DNA of 64,000 nucleotides, taken from JANXLO01 sp038231295 (GTDB taxonomy: Bacteria > Armatimonadota > Chthonomonadetes > Chthonomonadales > Chthonomonadaceae). Below the pieces are notes generated by a model that saw nothing but the letters and a program-made list of their open reading frames with translations, was not told where the DNA came from and ran no database searches. Position numbers and translations under genes: made by a program. Of this stretch, positions 1-7,025 are shown piece after piece (the first letter of the stretch is position 1; every line of letters starts with the position of its first letter). The stretch lies in contig JBBRLP010000010.1 of the NCBI GenBank assembly GCA_038231295.1, positions 1 to 64,000 of the forward strand, in the 5' to 3' direction.

Positions 1-1821
1 GACGATGGGCATGAAGGCGTCGAGGGTCGCAGGAACGGTTATCACGGCGTCGGAGCCGTCGGGAACGGGGTCGCCATCGCGAAGAACGGTGATGACCGTC
101 CCTTCGCGGGCCTTAACCTCCTTGAGATTGCTGAACATCTTCTCGTTGGTGGCGGGCTGTGTACAGAATCCGATGATGGCGACACCGGGTTCGACGAGCG
201 CGAGCGGGCCGTGCTTCATTTCTCCGGCAGGATAGGCTTCCGCATGGAGATAGGAGATCTCCTTGAGTTTGAGCGCGGCCTCGAGCGCGGCGGCGAAGTC
301 ATAGCCGCGCCCGAGATAGAAGAAACTGCTGTGGTTGGCGAGGGTTTCGGCGAGGGCGGCGATCTGCGGTTCCCGGCGCAGGCACTCCTCGATCAGGGTC
401 GGAAGTTCGCGCAGGGCGTCGGCGAAGGCCGTCAGGATCGTTGCGGTCTGACCGATTTCGGACGCGCCGGAGGGCGGGGTTTCGGCATCCGGTAGATCGG
501 CCTGCAACTGCGCGAGGAAAAGACAGAGCAGAGCGAACGCGGTCAACTGCGCGAGGTAGGCTTTGGTGGAGGCGACCCCTATCTCCGGGCCTGCCTGCGT
601 GAGCAGAGCGGCATCGGCATCGCGGGCCAGCGAGCTTCCCACGACGTTGAAGATGGCGAGCGTCGTCGCGCCTTTGGCTTTGGCTTCCCGCATGGCCGCA
701 AGGGTGTCGGCGGTCTCGCCGGACTGCGAGACGAGAATCACCAGCGTATCCTCTCCCACCAGAGGGTCACTGTAGCGGAACTCACTGGCAACGGTCACCT
801 CGACGGGGCGGCGCAGCACCTGCTCGAACAGCCGCTTGCCGACGACGCCCGCATGGTAGGCTGTGCCGCAGCCGACAATAGAGATACGCCGAAAACGCTG
901 CCAGTCGGCGGCGGTGAAGGGGAGATTGGGCAGGACGACGGTATTGTTCGCGCCCAGACGACCGCGCAGGGTGTCGCGGACGGTGCGCGGCCCTTCGTGA
1001 ATCTCTTTGAGCATGAAGTGCGGATAGCCGTTCTTCTCGGCGGCGGCATCGTCCCAGGTGACTTCGAGCGTTTCGCGGGTGACAGGGGCGCCGTCCAAAT
1101 CCGTCACACGCACATGGTCGGGAGTCAGAATGGCGAAATCGCCGTCTTCCAGCAGCACGACGCAGCGGGTATAGCGCATGACGGCGGGAATGTCGGAGGC
1201 CAGGAAGTTCTCGCCTTCGCCCAGCCCGATGATGAGCGGAGAGTCCTTGCGGCTGACGAAGATAGTATCCGGGCTGGCCTGTGAGAGGACCGCGATGGCA
1301 TAGGAGCCGGTGACGAGGCGCAGGGCGGCGCGAACAGCGTTCGCGAAAATCTCTTCCTCGACGCCGGAAACGACAGACCGCGCCGCTTCCGTGGCGGGAA
1401 TTGCGGGCGGGAGATTCGCCTCAATGAGATGCGCCAGGACTTCGGTATCGGTCTCGGAGGTGAACTGGTGGCCTGCCGCCAGCAGTTCCTTTCGCAGTTC
1501 GGCATAGTTTTCGATGATGCCGTTGTGGACGACGGCGATCTGGCCGGAGCAGTCGCGGTGCGGGTGGGCATTGGCCTCGTTGGGCCGTCCGTGGGTAGCC
1601 CAGCGCGTGTGCGCGATGGCGGCGTGGGCGGCATGGGGCGTCCCGGTGAGCGCACGTTCGAGATTGGCGATCTTGCCTGCCGCCCGCACGACGCTAATCC
1701 CGTTGCAGTTGGGATAGGCGACTCCGGCGGAGTCGTAGCCCCGGTATTCGAGGCGTTTGAGATTATTGAGAGCGGTTTCCACGGCGGGACGTCCGCCGAC
1801 ATATCCGGTTATGCCGCACAT
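1..1821 (-). CDS. glmS: Glutamine--fructose-6-phosphate aminotransferase (isomerizing), C-terminus cut by window edge
   Basis: Makes glucosamine-6-phosphate from fructose-6-phosphate and glutamine, the entry step to UDP-GlcNAc and peptidoglycan. The minus-strand frame opens with MCGITGYVG, so the N-terminal nucleophile cysteine (Cys2) of the Ntn glutaminase domain is present, followed by the conserved RWATHG and HNGIIEN stretches. Two SIS sugar-isomerase domains follow, with SQSGETADT and the ASTKAY segment. 607 codons lie in the window against about 609 residues in E. coli; the last 30 or so residues, including the usual KSVTVE end, lie off the left edge. GAGGAG at 1832-1837 is a good ribosome site 10 bases before the ATG. 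No glmS ribozyme-like leader is evident in the short space to the next gene. The frame has no stop inside the window, so a simple ORF scan misses it. Confidence 0.96.
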   Translation of the reverse strand, partial: MCGITGYVGGRPAVETALNNLKRLEYRGYDSAGVAYPNCNGISVVRAAGKIANLERALTGTPHAAHAAIAHTRWATHGRPNEANAHPHRDCSGQIAVVHNGIIENYAELRKELLAAGHQFTSETDTEVLAHLIEANLPPAIPATEAARSVVSGVEEEIFANAVRAALRLVTGSYAIAVLSQASPDTIFVSRKDSPLIIGLGEGENFLASDIPAVMRYTRCVVLLEDGDFAILTPDHVRVTDLDGAPVTRETLEVTWDDAAAEKNGYPHFMLKEIHEGPRTVRDTLRGRLGANNTVVLPNLPFTAADWQRFRRISIVGCGTAYHAGVVGKRLFEQVLRRPVEVTVASEFRYSDPLVGEDTLVILVSQSGETADTLAAMREAKAKGATTLAIFNVVGSSLARDADAALLTQAGPEIGVASTKAYLAQLTAFALLCLFLAQLQADLPDAETPPSGASEIGQTATILTAFADALRELPTLIEECLRREPQIAALAETLANHSSFFYLGRGYDFAAALEAALKLKEISYLHAEAYPAGEMKHGPLALVEPGVAIIGFCTQPATNEKMFSNLKEVKAREGTVITVLRDGDPVPDGSDAVITVPATLDAFMPIV

Positions 1822-1868
1822 AGCAGTCTTGCTCCTCTATAGTGAACCTCGCCTGATTGCAAATTAGC

Positions 1869-1915
1869 CGCTCCCCCAATTTTGGGGGAGTTAGGTATTT
1901 TCATGCAATAGGGTG
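1869..1915. promoter_or_regulatory. Hairpin plus conserved box, copy 1 of a dispersed intergenic element
   Basis: A perfect palindrome at 1871-1890 (nine-base stem CTCCCCCAA, TT centre) is followed by a box reading TTAGGTATTTTCATGC and then AATAGGGTG. The same arrangement recurs at 58934-58981 with few changes. It sits 48-94 bases upstream of the glmS start and downstream of the DeoR-type gene, so it could be a glmS control site, a terminator for the repressor gene, or both. Its role is unknown. Confidence 0.5.
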
Positions 1916-1956
1916 CGCCCCGCGCATGAAAGGCTGTTTTGAATTCAGGGAGGCGT

Positions 1957-2856
1957 TTATGCTTCGTTGTTTGCGCTTCCGTCGGCAGCCATTCCGCTGC
2001 CGGTGGGGCCGCAGGCGGCCTCGAAACGGAAGGTCGTGCCGGTAAGTGCGAGACGTTCCGTGAGTTGACTCAGTTCCTCATGCTGGGCTTCCGTAAGGGT
2101 ATCGGTGACGAGGCGCACCGTTTTGCCGGTCAGAACCGTCCCGCCAAAACTCCAGGGATGACGGCGGCCTAATTTGGTGCTGTCGGCGGCGATAATGATT
2201 TCGGGCACGCTGGCGAGCAGTTGCTTGAGAAAGGCGGCCTCTTCCGCCCGGTGCGAGAAGAGGTCAAGGCCGTGCTGTGTGGTCTGCGGGCCGAACAGAA
2301 CGCCGCTGGCCCCGACAATCGCGAGGCTGGGCTGAAACGCACTGCGGAACTCCGGAGTATGGAAGGCGCAGTCCTCCGGCGCGTAGATTTCGCCGAGGAC
2401 GCCTGTCGAGACGCCCGCCGCCACCAGTTCGAGCAGGGAGGGAACGCTGTTGGTAAAAACAATGAGGTTGTGCGGCGGCCCGCCCTCCACCACCACACGC
2501 CGCATTTCACGGGCGACGGCATAGGGGGTGCTGCCCGCTGTCAGCGCAACGGCAAGATCGTCGCCGAGTGTCCCGACGATGGCGCGGGCAATCGCCTCTT
2601 TTGCCGCTGCATTACGCCCAAGCTGGTCGGTAAAATAGCCCGGACTGTAGCCTGCCCTGGCGACGAGGACTTTACCCCGCCGCACTTCGATGCCATGCAC
2701 ACGCTCCAGCACCCTTTGCAACTGGTCGAGGTCGCGCCGTATGGTACGCACGTCACAGCGCAGGGTAGCTGCGAGGCTTTCGAGGTCCTGCGGCTCTTCA
2801 CTCACGGCCAGCAAATCCATAAGGCGCATGCGTCGGGTATCGGCCTGGTCCGCCAT
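1957..2856 (-). CDS. DeoR/GlpR-family transcriptional repressor
   Basis: A 299-residue regulator with the usual two parts. Residues 5-60 form a winged helix-turn-helix (RRMRLMDLLAVSEEPQDLESLA, then the recognition part CDVRTIRRDLDQL). The rest is a DeoRC sensor domain of the ISOCOT fold, with ALTAGSTPYAVAREM near the sugar-phosphate pocket and IIIAADSTKLG late in the domain. Family members bind phosphosugars and repress carbohydrate genes. The ATG at 2856 is chosen over the longer frame because CCTTCTCC (GGAGAAGG on this strand) lies just upstream. It is transcribed toward glmS, 135 bases away, so control of amino-sugar supply is possible but unproven. The effector sugar cannot be read from the sequence. 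Confidence 0.85.
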   Translation of the reverse strand: MADQADTRRMRLMDLLAVSEEPQDLESLAATLRCDVRTIRRDLDQLQRVLERVHGIEVRRGKVLVARAGYSPGYFTDQLGRNAAAKEAIARAIVGTLGDDLAVALTAGSTPYAVAREMRRVVVEGGPPHNLIVFTNSVPSLLELVAAGVSTGVLGEIYAPEDCAFHTPEFRSAFQPSLAIVGASGVLFGPQTTQHGLDLFSHRAEEAAFLKQLLASVPEIIIAADSTKLGRRHPWSFGGTVLTGKTVRLVTDTLTEAQHEELSQLTERLALTGTTFRFEAACGPTGSGMAADGSANNEA

Positions 2857-2895
2857 CGTTTTCCTTCTCCTTTGACAGGTGCGGTTTGCGCTACG

Positions 2896-2924
2896 ATTAT
2901 ACAGGATGACGGACAGAAACGCAA
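2896..2924 (-). promoter_or_regulatory. Predicted sigma-70 type promoter of the DeoR-type gene
   Basis: On the minus strand TTGCGT, a 17-base spacer and a perfect TATAAT box end about 40 bases before the start codon at 2856. Confidence 0.5.
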
Positions 2925-3011
2925 TAGGTTCAGACAGCTTCAGGGCATCCTGTGACAAAAAATCCGAAAAACGGCGTCTAATTCGGCAGCAGGATGGCCG
3001 AAAAATTGTAC

Positions 3012-3040
3012 TTGACAGGGTTTCAGGCAGGGTATAGAAT
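3012..3040 (+). promoter_or_regulatory. Predicted sigma-70 type promoter of the amidase gene
   Basis: TTGACA at 3012-3017, a 17-base spacer and TAGAAT at 3035-3040 form a near-consensus promoter. It points to the amidase gene and implies a 5' leader of about 180 bases (3047-3228), in which I see only a short TGTCC/GGACA hairpin near 3050-3065 and no riboswitch I recognise. Confidence 0.6.
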
Positions 3041-3228
3041 AGAAGGGTGTCCTGTGAGCGGACAGGGAAAGTAGACGCGGAGTCGAAAATCGCGGCGAAA
3101 GAGACCAGACCGTGACAGAATGGCCCGTTTCTCCGATTTTACGGGGCTTTAGAGGGGCGTAGGTAGCCTGCCAGGACAAAAACGCGGCATATTGAGGCGT
3201 CAGGGCAGAAAGTGAAACAGGCAGAAAC

Positions 3229-3954
3229 ATGGAAACGGGTGCGCGGAAAACAGGCAGAAAATGGCTGACCTCCCGGCAGAAACGGCGGCGGATCGCGCTG
3301 CTTGGAGCGATGACGCTGTTGGTGCTGTTTGCGGTCTATCGCGTCAGCCGCCCGCACCGCCTGCCCGTGAAGCCCCCGGCCCTGCCGCCCCCGCCTGTCG
3401 CGACGGAGATTCTGCCGGACCCGCCGGGAATTGTCCTGCATCACTCCAATACGCCGGGCCGTGTGCATGGCAAGCTCGTAGATGAGAAGATTCTGGATCA
3501 CATTCACGAGGAAGATCATCCGGGCTGGGCAATTGAGTACAAAGGCAAGACCTACCATATCGGATATCACTACGTGATTCTGGCGGACGGCACCATTCAG
3601 CCCGGACGCCCGGAACACTGTCAGGGCGCACACTGCCCGAAGCATAACTACTGGCTAGGTATCTGTCTGGTCGGAGCCTTCTCAACGGCGGACCCGAAAA
3701 GCTGGCAGCCGCAGGTTCCGACGAAGCCACAGATGGCCTCACTGCTGATGCTGTGCGAAAAACTCATGTCGAAGTACCATATCCCGCCGGAGAACGTCAA
3801 GCGGCACCGTGACCTGCGGATGACCTGGTGTCCCGGCGGTCGCTTCCCCTACGACGCGATCATCAAACAGCTCCGCACCTATGCCGATGCTCACCCCGAA
3901 GTGCGAACGGGAGCGCACCCCATGACTGCGATGCTGCCCCCTGCGAAGCCGTGA
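3229..3954 (+). CDS. Membrane-anchored N-acetylmuramoyl-L-alanine amidase (Amidase_2/PGRP fold)
   Basis: Predicted to cleave the bond between MurNAc and the L-Ala of the stem peptide. Residues 22-37 form one membrane segment after a basic start, followed by a proline-rich linker (residues 46-57) that would place the enzyme on the outer face of the inner membrane. The catalytic domain runs from about residue 66 to 220. The zinc ligands of the family are visible: His71 in IVLHHS, His193 in KRHRDL and Cys201 in TWCPGG. The GYHYVIL and NYWLGICLVG segments are typical. It has its own promoter and lies between divergent genes, so it is probably a single-gene unit. A cell-wall remodelling or recycling role is inferred. 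Confidence 0.85.
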   Translation: METGARKTGRKWLTSRQKRRRIALLGAMTLLVLFAVYRVSRPHRLPVKPPALPPPPVATEILPDPPGIVLHHSNTPGRVHGKLVDEKILDHIHEEDHPGWAIEYKGKTYHIGYHYVILADGTIQPGRPEHCQGAHCPKHNYWLGICLVGAFSTADPKSWQPQVPTKPQMASLLMLCEKLMSKYHIPPENVKRHRDLRMTWCPGGRFPYDAIIKQLRTYADAHPEVRTGAHPMTAMLPPAKP

Positions 3955-4013
3955 ACCCGGAGAGGGAAGGACAGCCCGGCAGTTGAAATCCCCGGTAACC
4001 TCACAGCGCGTTT

Positions 4014-4358
4014 TCAGCTTTCAGCGGGCAGGACGGGCGGACGGAACGTGCCATCGGGCTGGAGGGGAAAGGGCTGAACGCTCGTGACGGCGTCGGTGTT
4101 CAGGGTGCCGTAGATATGGGGATAGGATTCGCCGTTTTTCGCGGCCTCATACCGTATCTCCGCCCGGACGCGCTGCGGGTCTATCACCAGCAAAAGCAGC
4201 CCCTGCTGTCCGGCGCGATGGCGCTGTGCGGTCGCAACGATCTGCTCGGGTGTCGAACAGTGGATAAAGCCTTCGGTCGCCAGACTGTCGGTGCGATAGG
4301 CTCCCTCTCCCTGCGCGTGTTCCCACTCCTCCGGGCGGCATAGATGTAACAGGGGCAT
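4014..4358 (-). CDS. DUF952 family small protein
   Basis: A 114-residue cytoplasmic protein that matches the DUF952 family by its start MPLLHLCRPEEWEHA, the motif TEGFIHCST, and the later stretch EIRYEAAKNGESYPHIYG. Members have a fold related to ADP-ribosyl-transfer or phosphotransferase enzymes, but no reaction has been firmly shown, so none is assigned. A longer frame exists up to 4493, but the DUF952 core begins exactly at the ATG at 4358, and the longer form would run into the divergent RyR-domain gene. The 137 bases between the two starts must hold both promoters; neither is clear by eye. Confidence 0.75.
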   Translation of the reverse strand: MPLLHLCRPEEWEHAQGEGAYRTDSLATEGFIHCSTPEQIVATAQRHRAGQQGLLLLVIDPQRVRAEIRYEAAKNGESYPHIYGTLNTDAVTSVQPFPLQPDGTFRPPVLPAES

Positions 4359-4495
4359 CTGTGGTAAACTCCTTAGTAATAATGTCAGCGCGGCTCCAGA
4401 GGAGACGGCGTGAAATACGAGTTCTCCAGACAAGAAGGAGTCTCCTCCCCGCGTTGAATCGTATAGGCGGGTGGACGGAGAGGCGGGAAACAACC

Positions 4496-4780
4496 TTGAC
4501 CTATCAACCTGAGCCGATGGATACGCGGGGTGTTGTCCTGCCGTCGGAACTGCTGGATTTGACCGAGATGCTGGCGGCGAACACCCACGCGGTGTGGGCC
4601 TGTCAGCGGTTTGCAGAGGGCTGGAAATTCGGGCCGAATCGGGATGATAACCTTCAGGAGCATCCCGGCCTCGTTCCCTATGAGGCGCTGTCGGAAACCG
4701 AGCGCGAATACGACCGCAACACCGCGCTCGAAACGTTGAAGGTTATTTTGGCGCTTGGCTACCGAATCGAAAAAGCCTAA
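4496..4780 (+). CDS. RyR-domain protein
   Basis: A small protein of about 94 residues that is almost entirely one RyR domain, the helical repeat first named in ryanodine receptors. The hallmarks are PMDTRGVVLPSELLDL, then HAVWACQRFAEGW, FGPNRDD, HPGLVPYEAL and EREYDRNTALETLK. In bacteria such domains are often joined or linked to conflict and signalling proteins, where they are thought to act as binding modules. The domain begins around YQPEPMDT, which favours the TTG at 4496, preceded by a GGAGAGG-like site; ATG codons at 4361 and 4517 are the alternatives. It lies 90 bases before a TPR-cyclase gene on the same strand, so joint expression is plausible. What it binds is unknown. Confidence 0.75.
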   Translation: MTYQPEPMDTRGVVLPSELLDLTEMLAANTHAVWACQRFAEGWKFGPNRDDNLQEHPGLVPYEALSETEREYDRNTALETLKVILALGYRIEKA

Positions 4781-4869
4781 CCGTTGCTGTGACTGCGGTG
4801 TCGCGAGGCAGGAAACTCCGCAAAGCGGCACATACCGGGAATTGTCATCCCTGCGAGGTACTTCTACAC

Positions 4870-6939
4870 ATGTCTGATGCATCTTATGGCATACCGTTGG
4901 AAACGTCTTTTCTTTTGAATCCCACTCCGCACAGTCGGGCCGAGTGGGAACGCTCCGCACTTCAGATTCTGGATCAGGGACAGGCTTTTCTCGCGCATGA
5001 TATGGCGCGTGCAGGGCTAGAATCGTATCCGGACAGCCTGAAATTGAAACAGGTCTCGGCGCTCGCGCTCATCCGCACCGGCGCACTGGATGAGGCCCGC
5101 AAAATTCTGGAACCGCTCTGTTCGGAAGCCCGCCCCGACGACTCCGTCCTGCACCGCATCTATTCCGAGTTGGTAAGCGTCGTGGACAGCACCGGCAAAG
5201 CCCACCCGGAAGCTCCTCCCACGCTGGAGACGCTCGACAGTCTGGCGCGGTTTCTGCGGCAGCTTCGCACCGTGATGACCGACCCGGATCAGAGCAATGA
5301 GCCGGACGAGGAGACGCTTGGCCTGCTGGCGAGCGCCTACAAAAAACTCTGGATACGCACCGGGAAGCCACTGGACGCCCGCCGCACCCGGGACGCCTAT
5401 CTGCGCAGTTTTTTTGCGACGCGGGGAACCTGGACAGGCGTCAACGCCGCCACGATGTCCTGGCTCAGTGGGGAGGCGGACAAAGCGCGGGAACTCGCCG
5501 CGCAGGTGCTTCTGCTCTGCCGCATTCAGGAACAGCAGGGAGACGCGGAAAACTACTGGCATCATGCCACGGTCGGGGAGGCGCTGCTGCTGCTGAGACG
5601 CGAAGAAGAGGCCATTACCGCCTATGCCCACGCCGCGACCCTCGCGGAAGACCGTCACGCTATGATCGTCTCCTCGCTGGAGCAGTTGCGCCTGCTGGAA
5701 CGAAATGGATTCCCGGTTCCCGCGCCGCTGTTCTCCATTCTCAAACCGCCCACCGTCGTGGTCTTTGCAGGCCATATGCTCGACTCCGCAGACCGTACCG
5801 AACCGCGTTTTCCGGCCTGGCTCGAGTCCCGCGTTCGGTTAGAAATCGAAAAGCAGTTGGATAGGCTTGACGCCCGCATCGGCTACAGTTCCGCCTGCTG
5901 CGGCTCCGACCTGCTCTTTATCGAAGCGATGCAGGCGCGGGGCGCAGAGATGAATATCATTCTGCCCTTCGCCGAAGACGACTTCATCCATACCTGCGTC
6001 TCCTATGCGGGGCCGCGCTGGGTGACCCGTTACCACAACGCGCTGAAACTGGCCCGCTCGGTCACCTTCGTAACGGAAGAGCCGCTACTGGGGGATGAGG
6101 TTCTCTTCGAGTTTCTGGGGCAGATTTTTCACGGCTTCGCCGACCTGCGGGCCAGAACGCTGCATACCCATCCCTATCTGCTCTCGGTCTGGGACTGCAA
6201 GACCGGAGGCCGCATCGGCGGAACTTCCGATCTGGTCGCACGCTGGCCGGAAAAAGAGCGGATGACGATTGTGCCTATGCAGGAGATACTGGAGAGTACG
6301 CCCGTTCCGGCGAATCTGCCGCAGCCTGTCCCGGTGGTGCGTCCGGTGCATCACGAGCCGACGCACTCCGGCAAACGGCAGATCAAGACCATGCTGTTCG
6401 CCGATGTCGTCGGGTACAGCGACCTGGATGAGGGCCGAATGCCCAACTTCATGTATACCTTTCTGGAGCGTGTGGCCTCGCGTCTGCATCCCCAGGCGAG
6501 TTTCGTCAACACCTGGGGCGACGCCATTTTCGCCGTCATGGAACACGCTCTGCCGATGGTGGAGTATGCGCTGGCGCTTCAGGATGTGGTCTGTAATACA
6601 GAGTGGAGTGACCTCGGCCTGCCTTCGGGAATGAGTGTACGTATCGGTCTCCATGCGGGACCGGTGTTCGAGGGCGTAGACCCCATTACACAGCGCACAA
6701 ACTTCTACGGAGCGCATGTCAACCGCACGGCACGGCTCGAACCCGTCACGGTGCCGGGGCATATCTACGCGAGTGAGCAGTTTGTCGCGCTGGTGACCGC
6801 CGAGCAGGTCGCCGCCCAGCGGACGCAGCCGCTGGATCATGCCCTGCTGCCGACCGACTTCGCCTGCGAACCTGTCGGGACATTGACGCTGGCAAAGGGC
6901 TTTGGTTCGCAGATGGCTTACCATATTCGGCGGATTTAG
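4870..6939 (+). CDS. TPR/TRAFs-binding-like, Rossmann-like and class III nucleotide cyclase fusion
   Basis: A 689-residue cytoplasmic protein with three parts. Residues 15-290 are helical TPR-like repeats resembling the TRAFs-binding region. Residues 292-405 look like an alpha/beta Rossmann-type domain (TVVVFAGHMLD, ACCGSDLLFIEAM, AEMNIILPFAEDDF) of the kind placed near SLOG, TIR or related nucleotide-processing folds. Residues 505-650 are a class III cyclase: the metal aspartate in LFADVVGYSD, the second in NTWGDAIFAVM, and Asn and Arg in HVNRTARLEP. The lysine that usually precedes GD in adenylyl cyclases is Asn here, so the base used is uncertain. The ATG at 4870 is chosen because the fold begins there. 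The TIR-WD40 gene starts only 86 bases later on the same strand. The Rossmann assignment is by motif impression only. Confidence 0.75.
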   Translation: MSDASYGIPLETSFLLNPTPHSRAEWERSALQILDQGQAFLAHDMARAGLESYPDSLKLKQVSALALIRTGALDEARKILEPLCSEARPDDSVLHRIYSELVSVVDSTGKAHPEAPPTLETLDSLARFLRQLRTVMTDPDQSNEPDEETLGLLASAYKKLWIRTGKPLDARRTRDAYLRSFFATRGTWTGVNAATMSWLSGEADKARELAAQVLLLCRIQEQQGDAENYWHHATVGEALLLLRREEEAITAYAHAATLAEDRHAMIVSSLEQLRLLERNGFPVPAPLFSILKPPTVVVFAGHMLDSADRTEPRFPAWLESRVRLEIEKQLDRLDARIGYSSACCGSDLLFIEAMQARGAEMNIILPFAEDDFIHTCVSYAGPRWVTRYHNALKLARSVTFVTEEPLLGDEVLFEFLGQIFHGFADLRARTLHTHPYLLSVWDCKTGGRIGGTSDLVARWPEKERMTIVPMQEILESTPVPANLPQPVPVVRPVHHEPTHSGKRQIKTMLFADVVGYSDLDEGRMPNFMYTFLERVASRLHPQASFVNTWGDAIFAVMEHALPMVEYALALQDVVCNTEWSDLGLPSGMSVRIGLHAGPVFEGVDPITQRTNFYGAHVNRTARLEPVTVPGHIYASEQFVALVTAEQVAAQRTQPLDHALLPTDFACEPVGTLTLAKGFGSQMAYHIRRI

Positions 6940-7025
6940 CGGATACCATGAGAGCTGTTTGACGCAGACCTGCGCTATCAGGGAGGTCCGGCGGCACAGA
7001 ACAGAGATGCACGAGGGTGATCGGG

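Noticed and set aside
1125..1802. A 225-codon minus-strand frame
   Set aside because: It lies inside glmS in another frame, and its translation is low-complexity.
1822..1956. Possible glmS ribozyme/riboswitch
   Set aside because: The gap is short and the known ribozyme core is not seen; only the hairpin-plus-box element is present.
3047..3228. Riboswitch in the amidase leader
   Set aside because: No known riboswitch pattern could be recognised; only a short hairpin.
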